In this document: positions 1 through 7,932 of the stretch, in pieces | How the letters are laid out: each line of letters opens with the position of its first letter | Numbering within the stretch: position 1 is the stretch's first letter | From: Euperipatoides rowelli | Taxonomy: Eukaryota > Onychophora > Udeonychophora > Euonychophora > Peripatopsidae | Assembly: GCA_003024985.2 (NCBI GenBank) | Contig: PXIH01S0010428.1 | Strand: one strand, 5' to 3' | Length of the DNA: 12,954 nucleotides | The notes under the pieces: model-generated | Told to the model about the DNA's origin: nothing | The model's input: the letters and a program-made list of their open reading frames with translations, nothing else | Database searches by the model: none | Position numbers and translations under genes: made by a program

Positions 1-77
1 CCTTTTTAAATTTCTCAGTTGGCAATTTTAGGAGTTCAACTTGGGAAATTTCTCATTTCTTCCCCCTCAATAAAATT

Positions 78-94
78 TTCTAGCTACGCCCCTG
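78..94. mobile_element. Probable right tip of a DNA transposon extending off the left edge
   Basis: The sequence ends ttctagctacgcccctg, whose reverse complement starts CAGGGGCGTAGCTAGAA. CAGGGGCG-type tips with a GTAGC block are common on decayed hAT-like elements in animals. The AT-rich, C-rich run before it (1-77) would be the element's interior. The left tip is outside the window, so neither class nor target duplication (expected: gctacata, 95-102) can be verified. Confidence 0.4.
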
Positions 95-123
95 GCTACA
101 TATATGGAGGTTTTTTTTCTAAA

Positions 124-412
124 CGGTGCTCTTGTATGGCTATGTGTCTTGATATTTATCTAGATGACGTAAAACACATAAAAATGTCGCAGCATAATAA
201 TGTCAGATGGTGACATGAAATTTTTTACACGGTGCTCTTGTATGGATACACTGTCCTTAACCTTAGATGAGGTAAAATGAAGCAAAAATCTACGGGGCGC
301 TCTTGGATTGATACCCCTTGGATTTCTTTCAGAGTGATAAAAAAGTTAAATACCTATGTTTTACCAAGAAATAGAAGGGGGGGGGGGGCCTTACTTGGTG
401 GGGCGCTCTTGG
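124..412 (+). repeat. Degenerate tandem repeat built on a GCTCTTG unit
   Basis: The block cGGTGCTCTTGTATGG occurs at 124-139 and 230-245. A diverged form, GGCGCTCTTGG, occurs at 296-306 and 402-412. Starts are 106, 65 and 106 bases apart. A second block, agatgacgtaaaa, near 163 recurs as agatgaggtaaaa near 265. A 12-base G run interrupts at 377-388. The regular 106-base step points to an old tandem array with one shortened unit. Confidence 0.6.
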
Positions 413-928
413 TCGGCATTCTACGGTATTTGATTTTTTTATACTTTCTTATTCCAAAGTCGTAATTTGATATTTGTTCCATGAGATAGTAAACAGAGCC
501 AATTACAAATCAGTGATAGAAGTTGAATTAGAAATAGTATCTAACGGAATAGTCATCTGAAATAAAAAGAAAAACTCAAATCTCTAAACTGAAATAAAAC
601 TCGGCCGTCAACAAAATATTAGCTGCTTCTTTCAATAAACTTATAACTAGAAAACTATTGATTTTTTTTTAAAACGACGACTAGCGCTTATAATTAGCTA
701 TATAAAATCAGTTAAAATGTCAATACAAATTTTATAAATTTTATTTTTTTTAGTCACAAAACATATTATTGTTGAGAACTTTAATTTATTGCCAGCAAAG
801 CCAGTTAATTGGGTGTTTTTTTTTTCTAATTATTTCTTTATTACTTCAACTTAATATTTTTTAGTACCGTATTTCCTTATTTCCAGAATGTTTTTAACTT
901 TATAATGTATTATAATCGAAGACAAAGG

Positions 929-958
929 TATTTATTTATTTAATTAAATAAATAAATA
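929..958. repeat. 30-bp perfect palindrome of TTTA/TAAA units
   Basis: The bases from 929 to 958 pair perfectly around TTTAATTAAA at the centre (943/944). It is low-complexity, made of TTTA units turning into TAAA units, and probably arose by slippage. Confidence 0.8.
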
Positions 959-1842
959 AAACCTGTCAACAAAATTATAAGTTCTTGCAAAATGTTAAAA
1001 TTAAAAACATTTCTGCTTTCATTTGTTATGATCTTGACTAACAAGTTACCTTCCACTGTAAACAATAATGCTCAAAATGAACATGTATTGGACTGATCTC
1101 ATTCATATACATACTGTATATGGGAGAATGAGAATAATTGTAAAAGAATATTGAGAGAAAAAAGGAGCGGCAGAAAGGCTAGGAATTGTGGTAATTTGAG
1201 GGAAAATTTAATGGATTTTATTTAGTGCAGGGCAATAAGAATAAGTAGGTTAGTTTGAGAAAGCTGTGTAAAGAAGACAAATTTGATGCATTAAGAGATG
1301 AAGGTAATTATGTAGAGAATGAATATGTGAATTTTTTAAGGCTGCGCTGAACAGAACGTTGTTTTGCCTTGAGACAACTTGCTTGAGATTCGTTGAAAAA
1401 TAAAACAGGTGTGTCACACAACTAGCATTGCCTGTGGGTTTTTTTTTTTTTTTAAAAACTTGGGGGTAGCACCTGCATTTTAGAGATGCTTACTGGCAGC
1501 ACCTCAACTGACAGTACACTAAGATGATTAAATTCTTGTTTAGAAAGTGACCAACGCGAGACAATTCACGTTGTGTTTGGTGCATACCTTGAAAACAATT
1601 TTCTATAAAAAAGTGGTGGTTCGTGAGTTACCGCCACAATTTTTAAAGCAAGCTATATTTTTACCTCAGAAACCCGAAGGTCAACACAAGACCACCGTAC
1701 TTCTAGTGTACCACAGCCATTGAAACCTATGTTCTTTAAAAGTTGTTAGCATTAACACGAAGCAACTCACATCCACCGGGCTAGAGTTTTAAGTAGTAAT
1801 GAGACAGGTTATGTACAGTATGTTTTGAATCTTAATAAACGT

Positions 1843-1864
1843 ATAATAATAATAATAATAATAA
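1843..1864 (+). repeat. (ATA)n microsatellite
   Basis: About seven uninterrupted ATA units. They directly follow aataaacgt, which is how some retroelement 3' tails look. Confidence 0.9.
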
Positions 1865-2193
1865 CACAATGCTCTGTGTGATGTCAATGTGTAGCTCACA
1901 TACAAATTATAGCATTACAACCAGGCCTTTAGATCTATCGAGTCATAACAGGTGGCATGGTATACACTGTGGCGGTTAATAAAGTTGATAGTCAAGACTA
2001 AAGTAAAACATAATTTCTGAATCATTTTTTATTGAATTGTTCCATAATTAATAATTATGCTAAGGATTTGAACTTCAGACATAGATTATGTAAAAAAGAA
2101 AATAAACTAGTCAATGTGTAGATTTCAAAATCTAAATAAATAAAAATTCAATTTTCAAATGCCATTACAATTTACTTATTCTTTTCCTTGTAG

Positions 2194-2358
2194 TTGGAGA
2201 GAGAGAAAACTAAAGGTAAAGATTGGTTTGGACTTCCTGCAACGGAAGTGACTGAAGAAAACAAGAATGACCTAATGATTTTACAGATGCGGCAGTCACT
2301 TTTTCCAAAGAATTTTTACAAGCATAATGATCTGAAGGCTCTGCCAAAATATTTCCAG
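2194..2358 (+). CDS. DNTTIP2: DNTTIP2 (Fcf2/TDIF2) exon: start of the C-terminal Fcf2 domain
   Basis: This internal coding exon encodes 55 codons in phase 0. The residues include KGKDWFGLPATEVTEENKND, then LMILQMRQSLFPKNFYKHND and ending LPKYFQ. This matches the opening of the Fcf2 domain (W-F-x-x-P-A, then K-N-D-L, L-x-M-R, P-K-x-F-Y-K-x-N-D and P-K-Y-F-Q) found in vertebrate DNTTIP2 and yeast Fcf2. The family is nucleolar and is needed for early 18S pre-rRNA cleavages in the small-subunit processome. The exon begins after a pyrimidine-rich acceptor (cttttccttgtag, AG at 2192-2193) and ends at CAG before the donor gtaata (2359-2364). It joins the next exon without a split codon. Any start codon called here would be an artefact: the exon opens with TTG directly after the splice site, and the family has a long N-terminal part. 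Upstream exons were not found in the window. Identity is recalled from the family, not searched. Confidence 0.9.
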
Positions 2359-3488
2359 GTAATAATCATTATCATTAATAGTAGTAGTATTGCTGTTATC
2401 ATTACAAAGATTTTATTATTACTGTACTATTATTATTACTGTTAATATTATTATTAAATTATTATTATTATTGAATTACTATTAACATTTTAATGCTATT
2501 TTTATTGTTATATTGTATTAGGCAGTAAGCTGGTCAAAAAAAAAAGGATTATTTTTATAATATAGTTTTCTCTAGAAAACACTATTTTTCAACACTCACC
2601 ATTGGATCAGTAATTTAAATGTGCGTTGCATTTTGATCTAATTACAATGACAGTGCACTGTGGTGTTACGGAGATAATTGCTGGAATTAAATTTACCTTT
2701 GAATAATTTGAGTCCAGGTCCCCGAGAGATTTTTAGTTTTAATAATTTCATTTAGACCACTATGGCGAAAAAATTATTTTTTGCCTTTTGTGTATTTTTT
2801 TTATTAAGCTGTCATCCCAGTCTTTCAGGTTGTTCTAATGGGCCTTTTTCTAGATTAGAATAGTAACTCTTAAATTGCATTGTTTCTTGTCGTACAATGG
2901 ACTCAATTTAGCGGGTATACTTTTTTTAAAGCTTTTGAGGTAGTTTTTTAAAGCTTCATAAGAGAAATGTTGACTAAATAAAAATGATGATAAACACTGA
3001 AACTAACTAACTGATACAGTATATAATGTCAATGTTTGCCTTTGATGTTATCAATTTAACAGTTTGACAGAATAATGTAAAGCTGAAAATAACCATATAC
3101 AGTACATTAAAATGTTTTCATAAAAACATCCTTATTGCTTTGTTCTTGAAGAATTTATGGAAATTTAGTGTTAATTGCTCATATGAATTAGCTGTTTTTT
3201 AAAGCCCCATTAGAGCACTGTTGAAGATAATTTTTTTTTCCGTAAAACTCAGAAATATAACTACATTAATTAATGTCATACAACACCAACAGCTGCCTTT
3301 GTTATTCTCAGTTTAGTGGTATGGCTGAAACAAATTAATTTTTTTAGCATACTTGACTTTGTTTTTATTATTGAATATACAGTAAGACAATGAGTAATTA
3401 CTCTAAGGACATCATTTTATTGAACCCTGACAATACCAAATTCCTTTATTTAAAATTTGGTGATACCATTTGATATTTTTTACTGTAG
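2359..3488 (+). other. DNTTIP2 intron, 1130 bp
   Basis: The boundaries are CAG/gtaata and ttactgtag/GTT, both standard GT-AG. The first 130 bases are an imperfect trinucleotide tract of ATT/AAT/AGT units (about 2361-2490). The remainder is AT-rich with no gene or element I recognise. Confidence 0.85.
2361..2490 (+). repeat. Imperfect (ATT)n/(AAT)n tract starting next to the splice donor
   Basis: The tract consists of cat/att/agt/att triplets and ends with several runs of tattattatt. It begins two bases into the intron, so the donor gtaata is itself part of the repeat. If the intron were kept, the frame would add about 29 residues rich in Ile, Ser, Leu and Tyr before a stop at 2443-2445. Confidence 0.8.
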
Positions 3489-3598
3489 GTTGGAACTGTA
3501 GTGGAACCATCTGCTGATTTCTACCATGCAAGAATTCCCAAGAAACAGCGTAAACAAACCTTGGTAGAAGAATTACTTGCTGACACAGAATTAAGAGA
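3489..3598 (+). CDS. DNTTIP2: DNTTIP2 (Fcf2/TDIF2) exon: core of the Fcf2 domain
   Basis: The exon reads VGTVVEPSADFYHARIPKKQ, continuing RKQTLVEELLADTELR. This is the most conserved block of the Fcf2 domain: Q-x-G-T-V-V before it, A-D-F-Y-H-(S/A)-R-I-P-K-K-Q-R-K-x-T in the middle and V-E-E-L-L-A-D at the end. The acceptor is ttttttactgtag (AG at 3487-3488). The donor is gtaagtg starting at 3599, which leaves two bases (GA) of a codon that the next exon completes as GAT (Asp). If the exon were read through, a TAA would follow one codon later, so splicing is required. The basic IPKKQRK run fits a protein that binds pre-rRNA or processome partners; that role is inferred from the family. The intron before it is 1130 bp and the one after is 1813 bp. 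Confidence 0.92.
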
Positions 3599-5411
3599 GT
3601 AAGTGAAATAATGCTGCATTTCGAATTTTTATGGAGTCATTCTTTTCTGAAACTTATTGTAATAGTCACTTTTATTTTAGACTTCTGTCTGTTTTTAAGT
3701 CATCCTTTGGTCATTTTTATTCTTTGGAATCAACTCTGTAGACCTTTTTGCAACATGCCCTGTTCACTTTAAATTCTATCACAAACTTTGTGCTCTAATC
3801 CATTCAATCCTTTGTTTTCCCTCCATGTTTTTTTCAACCATTCACCTATCCACACTTTGTGGGTTTATAATTTTTTTAAAAACTTAATAGTTGAAATTTT
3901 CAAGGGCTAAAGCCAATTTGAATTATGACTGAATGCTTACTGTCAGCTCACAATATGGTTTAGAAATGTGACCGTTTGCAGGAATTGTTTTGTGAACTAT
4001 TAAATATATACTAACATTGTTTTGAATTCATGAACGGTGACTACATGGGTACTCTTGGGCTCAAGTATCCACAAAAATATTAGATGCATTGCACCCATAG
4101 AAGATTTGGTGAATTAAAAAATAATTAAAATAAGAAAACATACGGTATAATGAAAGCTTACTAAGAATTTAACAAGTTACAATTTTAATAGTTATTGACA
4201 TCATTGAAATGATGTCAATAACTATTAAATTATTATAATCGTTTTTTTTTTTAAAAAATGCAAATTGTTTAGTATAAAGATAAACATTTTAACAAAGTTG
4301 TGAGCATTTTGTACATACTAATGGTATTTGAAATGTGCATAGACAAGTTTGCTTTTAAGCTTTATTTATTTATTGCAAATTAGCCAGATTGTCACATTAT
4401 TATTTTAAATTATTTGTTACAGGATATACAGTATAAAATACAATATAAATGATATACGAAAGCTAATTTGTATAAGAGAAATTATGAACAAGACAATTTA
4501 CAAAATGTAATCCTCCTGTTCTGAAAAGTGCTGATCTTTGTGGTAATTATGGGTTTTAAAAAATCCGAAATATTTTTTCAACATAAAATTATTGTATTTT
4601 TATCTATAAAGTGCCAACTAACATAAAATATAACATCTTATAGAATGCTGAACAATGGGTAAACGAGTACCCATAAAAATTTTGAAATGTCACTACCCAT
4701 GTTCATATTTCTTTTAGATTATTTTAAGCATGTTGGTATGATTTATACAGTATTCTGTATGTATATTTTTCGTATTGTTACTGCAAATTACTGTATTTTG
4801 ATTTGTTTTAGCCTTTGAAAATGTATATTTGCATAAATGTTCGTTCACATAAAAATACTATGAAATGAGATAACTTGTACTGTGTTAGAACACACTGTTT
4901 GCTTGCTCACATTTTGGAGAATGAGATTTTGAGCCTAGCTCATCAAAAATATTGGTCATCATACTCAACACTACTTGAATCTATAGTGTATGTTGGAAGG
5001 GCAAATGTATGTGTTTTTGATTTAAATTCTTTCTCAATTAATCCTCCTCCCCTACTTTTTTGTTAATTTAGACAGGTAGATTAATTTTAGATTTTTTTTT
5101 TTTTTCAGAAACGATTTTAACAAATGCTTATTAAAAATAATAATATGAATACCTTTTTTTTCCTATAAATACTGTATATTTAGTTTATGAAATTTAGTAT
5201 TAAACTGTTTAGCTGTTGTTAAAGATCTCAAAGCTTCGGGCATTTCAAACATAATTATCTTCCACTTTGAACCAAACTCAAACTATAAATTAACTTTCTC
5301 TTGAATTTAATTTTTAAAATTTTGCCCCTAGCTACTTACTGTAGTATTAAATTGTTCAAGTTTAATTTGTATTATTATTTTTAATATTAAAAGTAATTTC
5401 TTTCCTTTTAG
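3599..5411 (+). other. DNTTIP2 intron, 1813 bp
   Basis: The boundaries are gtaagtg and tttccttttag. The intron contains the 46-bp palindrome at 4184-4229, a 10-bp inverted repeat ATGGGTACTC (4045-4054) with GAGTACCCAT (4665-4674), and three copies of the TACAGTAT/ATACTGTA 8-mer. I see no coding sequence; a 63-codon open frame at 4875-5066 has no protein-like signature. Confidence 0.85.
4184..4229. repeat. 46-bp near-perfect palindrome (22-bp arms, 2-base centre)
   Basis: The left arm 4184-4205 pairs with the right arm 4208-4229 without mismatch around the two bases GA. The arms contain the mixed sequence GTTATTGACATCATT, so this is not a simple repeat. The two-base centre is too tight for an ordinary RNA hairpin loop. 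Confidence 0.9.
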
Positions 5412-5508
5412 TTACAACAAACGCAAATATGCAGAAATTAATCAGAAACAACAATTGAAACGAGGTGCATATAAACATATGAAAAGACTGAAGAAAAAGA
5501 ATAAATAA
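5412..5508 (+). CDS. DNTTIP2: DNTTIP2 (Fcf2/TDIF2) last coding exon, basic C-terminus and stop
   Basis: After the acceptor tttccttttag (AG at 5410-5411), the first base completes Asp. The exon then reads YNKRKYAEINQKQQLKRGAY, followed by a Lys/Arg-rich tail KHMKRLKKKNK and TAA at 5506-5508. The motif (R/D)-Y-N-K-R-K-Y-x-E-I followed by a highly basic tail is how DNTTIP2/Fcf2 proteins end, so the C-terminus is complete. The three exons together give about 123 residues, roughly the size of the Fcf2 domain alone. The full animal protein is several times longer, and that remainder is not seen here. The basic tail probably serves nucleolar localisation or RNA contact (inferred). The exon shows no frame damage, so the gene looks intact. 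The stop codon overlaps a copy of the over-represented ATACTGTA 8-mer. Confidence 0.92.
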
Positions 5509-5534
5509 TACTGTATTTGCTGTATATATTTTGT

Positions 5535-5540
5535 AATAAA
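5535..5540 (+). terminator. Poly(A) signal of the DNTTIP2 gene
   Basis: A canonical AATAAA lies 27 bases after the DNTTIP2 stop codon. More AATAAA copies follow at 5561-5572. The 3' UTR would therefore be very short and would end before the piggyBac insertion at 5611. Cleavage position is inferred, not seen. Confidence 0.6.
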
Positions 5541-5628
5541 TGATACTTTATATGACAAAAAATAAATAAATAATATGGGTTTGAAAATATCTGATTATAT
5601 TTATTCAAGTTTAACACTTTCAGTGCCC

Positions 5629-5648
5629 ATGTCCAGTTAACTGGACAT
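5629..5648. repeat. Left internal 20-bp perfect palindrome of the piggyBac element
   Basis: The sequence ATGTCCAGTTAACTGGACAT equals its own reverse complement. It abuts the left terminal repeat (sharing base 5629), with its centre 23.5 bases from the tip. A second copy with a 16-bp perfect core is at 6429-6444. Likely a transposase-binding site (inference). Confidence 0.85.
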
Positions 5649-5899
5649 CCTGATTGTCTAAGTTTATAAGCTCCGAAATTTATTTGGCTTTATCTATGGT
5701 TTTATTGTATTGCAGTGGTACATTGCAAGAATATAACTTTCAAGTGAGAGGGATTCGTCTATATTGAGTTTCCTAGTTTTGCTGCTAGGGGGTCTAAAGT
5801 AGCACTTTTAGAGAAGAGAGTGTCATTAGGGTTTTGTTGTAGTATACCTAATTTTCAACAAACAAGTTTGGCATTTTATGTTAGAATTTGCAAAATGAA

Positions 5900-6115
5900 A
5901 TGAATGTTGGTATGTTTTATGGCAAAAGATACAGACATGTATCAAGTTCTGAGACGGATGAAGGGGAGGGGGGATCAGGAAATTTTTTAAGAATGGATGA
6001 ATGCCAGACAGATGATGAATATTTATCTAGTTCTATTTGTTGTAGGGAAGATGGTCAACCAACAGGCCATCAAATCAAACCTCTGTTCCTTATAATATCT
6101 CGCAGTAGTGATTAG
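5900..6115 (+). pseudogene. piggyBac transposase N-terminal fragment (PGBD4-like)
   Basis: From ATG at 5900 the frame stays open to TAG at 6113-6115. It reads YGKRYRHVSSSETDEGEGGS and, later, DECQTDDEYLSSS. A basic start followed by an acidic Ser/Asp/Glu stretch is typical of the disordered N-terminus of piggyBac transposases. The residues after about 55 (CCREDGQPTGHQIK onward) have no match I recognise and may lie past the deletion joint. The frame also extends upstream to a TTG at 5888, but ATG at 5900 is the more natural start. It cannot be a working transposase because the DDE catalytic domain is absent. The assignment rests mainly on its position inside the TTAA-flanked element and on the C-terminal piece that follows. 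Confidence 0.6.
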
Positions 6116-6168
6116 TAAATTTTATAATGGATTATAACTATGTTGCAAATCATTAACCAAGGGAGTAA

Positions 6169-6276
6169 AAAAAGCAGCCCAGGTATCAGTGTGCAATGTG
6201 TGAAAACAAACTAGGAATGTGTGTATTCCCATGCTTCAAAAACATTCTAAGTTGTCTTGATACCCAAATTTATTGA
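6169..6276 (+). pseudogene. piggyBac transposase C-terminal Cys-rich fragment
   Basis: This 35-codon stretch reads KKQPRYQCAMCENKLGMCVF, then PCFKNILSCLDTQIY and TGA (6274-6276). The C-x2-C ... G-(x)-C-V-x-P-C-F pattern is that of the C-terminal cysteine-rich zinc-binding domain of piggyBac transposases, which contacts the internal and terminal repeats (family knowledge). Where the family usually has F-H or Y-H after PCF, this copy has Ile-Leu, so a probable zinc ligand (His) is lost. A TAA at 6166-6168 sits directly upstream in this frame, and the frame differs from the N-terminal fragment, so the two are not joined. Together they show that the central roughly 400 codons were deleted. Confidence 0.75.
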
Positions 6277-6428
6277 TGTGTTGAAGAATTTTCATGTACA
6301 AAAGATTTTCACTGTTTAAAAATTTAAATTGTTTTGTAGTTTCTAGTTCTATAAGTTTGTGTTCCAATGAAGTTCAATTGTATTGTATTGTTTATGATCA
6401 AATTCTTTAAATATTCACTTTTAAATAC

Positions 6429-6444
6429 GTCCAGTTAACTGGAC
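6429..6444. repeat. Right internal copy of the piggyBac palindrome
   Basis: GTCCAGTTAACTGGAC is identical to the core of the left palindrome. It lies about 150 bases inside the right tip, so the spacing differs strongly between the two ends. piggyBac family members have this kind of asymmetry. Confidence 0.85.
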
Positions 6445-6597
6445 ATTATTTTTAGTGCTCATAAGACATCATCACACCTGTAAAAAATTATTTTACAATG
6501 TTTTGTTAACATAATAATAAATTGCCAAATTTAGATTTTAAGCTATTTGGATTCAGGAATGCCGCCTACTTTTCATGCTGGGCACTGAAAGTGTTAA

Positions 6598-7265
6598 AAG
6601 GAAAAAGTAATAAAATAAATTTAATAAAGAAGTTTGTTTATTTGAAAGGTGCTAGAAATTTGTGAAGCAATTTTATCCATTTCACACCTTTTTGTAATCA
6701 TGAAAAATCAACCATGATATTATGGTATAATTTAATACCAATGCTTATAATTGAATGGCTCAGCGCAAAAGTGGCCCAACTACACATTTGACTATACAGT
6801 ATTTACTAGGTTATGCAGAGTGGTAACAATGACTAAATTTAAAAAGTATAGTGGCCTGAAGTGAGCTTTATTTTTTCTGTAAAAGATGGTTCAAGTGTCT
6901 CAACTGTTTCTTAATGAAATACTGCCATAAGTGGTAGTTGGACTAAGTGATTTTGAGATTAATTTTCACTTGGGCTAGTCCGATGCTGAGAGCCTCAATT
7001 TATCTAAATATCTTAGCTTTTAATCTGTATATTTTATGAAAGATAATAGTATTTTTATAGTACGATGTGTGTGTATTTTTAATACATTTTTTAAATTACA
7101 TTATAGGCTGTGTATACTATAATATATGCTGTGCAATCATCTTGTACCACCATTTTATATTTATATATTTCTGTGGATTATAAAGTGAAAAGCCCAAGTT
7201 CTTCCTTTTTTTTTTTTACAAAGAATACAATTGGTTCATTATAACAATGACATCAGTTGTCAAAG
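6598..7265. other. Intergenic AT-rich stretch between piggyBac and the tRNA-like unit
   Basis: No gene or clear element. It includes a short inverted pair CCAACTAC/GTAGTTGG (about 6777 and 6932) inside a segment starting GGCTCAGC (near 6756) and ending GCTGAGAGCC (near 6991). That may be a decayed element, but the ends do not match well. Poly-T at 7206-7217. Confidence 0.4.
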
Positions 7266-7333
7266 TGCGGTGATCGTGCGGTTACAATAATGGTTATCGC
7301 ATGCTTGTACCTGGTTCGATCCCGGGTGGCGCA
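7266..7333 (+). repeat. tRNA-like sequence, probably a SINE head or tRNA pseudogene
   Basis: The 3' half forms a convincing T arm: CCTGG (7310-7314), loop TTCGATC (7315-7321), CCGGG (7322-7326). It includes a perfect internal promoter box B, GGTTCGATCCC. The following TGGCGCA (7327-7333) pairs at 6 of 7 positions, wobbles included, with TGCGGTG at 7266-7272, giving an acceptor-like stem 68 bases long overall. The box A region is recognisable but degenerate, and the anticodon arm does not fold, so it is not a working tRNA. A tRNA-derived SINE head is the likeliest origin. Where the SINE body ends is unclear; a Lys/A-rich stretch follows at 7376. Confidence 0.6.
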
Positions 7334-7855
7334 GTACTCTCCATTTCGTTTTCTGTATGCCGAATGCCTGCTTCAGAAAAAAACAGAGACTTGGGTCTTA
7401 AAAATAGAATAACCTGAATCATCAGGAAAAACCAACGCAGATGAAGTCTCTATAAGAAATGAGTTACTACGGGAAAGAAAGTAAGATTGTCTAATAGGTT
7501 GTGAATAAAAATAATTTATTCTTGGAAATTTATTTTTTATATAAAAAAACAATGACAATCATTCGGCCATTTCATTAGCTACAAGATTTTGATCTTTTCT
7601 GATAAAAGAAACAACTCTCTTCAATCGCATTTAAAAAGCGGGCACAGCAAGAAAACCTTTAATTATACTTTAAATCGGTAATACAATTTGTATAGATTGT
7701 TAGAATCTGGATTTACGGTGTCTCTTTTGATCTTCTAATTCTAGTAACATTTCAAATATTTACATCACAGGTTCCAAACCAACCCTATTTTGCTCAGGAA
7801 AATTCATTAGTTCTTTGGGATACAGAAAACAAAAAATCTAAGAATTTTGGTCACT

Positions 7856-7932
7856 CGGAGATTGACCCATGATCCCCGTTATATGTCCTGCACTTTGCTT
7901 GCCACTACTTAGCGCTCAATACTACGCTGCCA
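7856..7932 (-). repeat. Second tRNA-like promoter unit, minus strand (SINE-like)
   Basis: On the minus strand, TGGCAGCGTAGTATTGAGCG (within 7932-7912) resembles a tRNA box A. GGGTCAATCTCCG (7868-7856) resembles a box B with one base missing. The spacing is longer than in a normal tRNA, which suggests a tRNA-derived SINE or a long-variable-arm tRNA relic. It faces the unit at 7266-7333. Both are followed on their own strand by a GTTTTCTGTAT(g/c)CC stretch, which may be shared SINE body. Confidence 0.4.

Larger units (their letters stand above)
413..2193. other. AT-rich stretch upstream of the first recognised DNTTIP2 exon
   Basis: No exon is convincing here; it is presumably DNTTIP2 intron. 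It holds a 30-bp AT-only palindrome (929-958), homopolymer T at 1440-1453, a purine-rich segment at 1135-1320 with scattered stops, a slightly GC-richer block at 1330-1800, and an (ATA)n microsatellite at 1843-1864. The 1330-1864 block ending in a simple repeat could be an old retroelement tail, but I do not recognise it. Confidence 0.5.
5615..6593 (+). mobile_element. Internally deleted piggyBac transposon with TTAA target sites
   Basis: The element is 979 bp and is flanked by TTAA at 5611-5614 and 6594-6597. It has 15-bp perfect terminal inverted repeats, CACTTTCAGTGCCCA at 5615-5629 and its reverse complement at 6579-6593. TTAA targeting is the hallmark of piggyBac. Inside are two pieces of transposase reading frame, an acidic N-terminal piece and a Cys-rich C-terminal piece, but the catalytic DDE region that should lie between them is gone. 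A palindrome centred on GTTAAC occurs close to the left tip (5629-5648) and again 133-148 bases from the right tip (6429-6444). This resembles the asymmetric internal repeats known from piggyBac. It inserted about 100 bp after the DNTTIP2 stop codon. It cannot move by itself, but intact tips could make it mobilisable. Confidence 0.9.

Noticed and set aside
19-465. Two open frames of 62-64 codons (19-213 and 277-465)
   Set aside because: They run through a transposon tip and a degenerate tandem repeat, with no protein-like motifs; chance openings.
1249-1305. Possible extra DNTTIP2 exon reading VSLRKLCKEDKFDALRDEG followed by gtaatt
   Set aside because: There is an AG in front and a GT behind, but no pyrimidine tract before the acceptor, no match to the family, and the surrounding frames are full of stops.
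4184-4229. The palindrome as a microRNA precursor
   Set aside because: The two-base centre leaves no usable loop and the arms are too short for a typical precursor.
6756-7000. Element with GGCTCAGC / GCTGAGAGCC ends
   Set aside because: The ends match only with a two-base gap and no target duplication is clear.
7266-7333. Functional tRNA gene
   Set aside because: T arm is good but the anticodon arm does not pair and the D-arm region is degenerate.
7373-7558. 61-codon open frame on the minus strand
   Set aside because: No domain or family signature; overlaps the probable SINE body.
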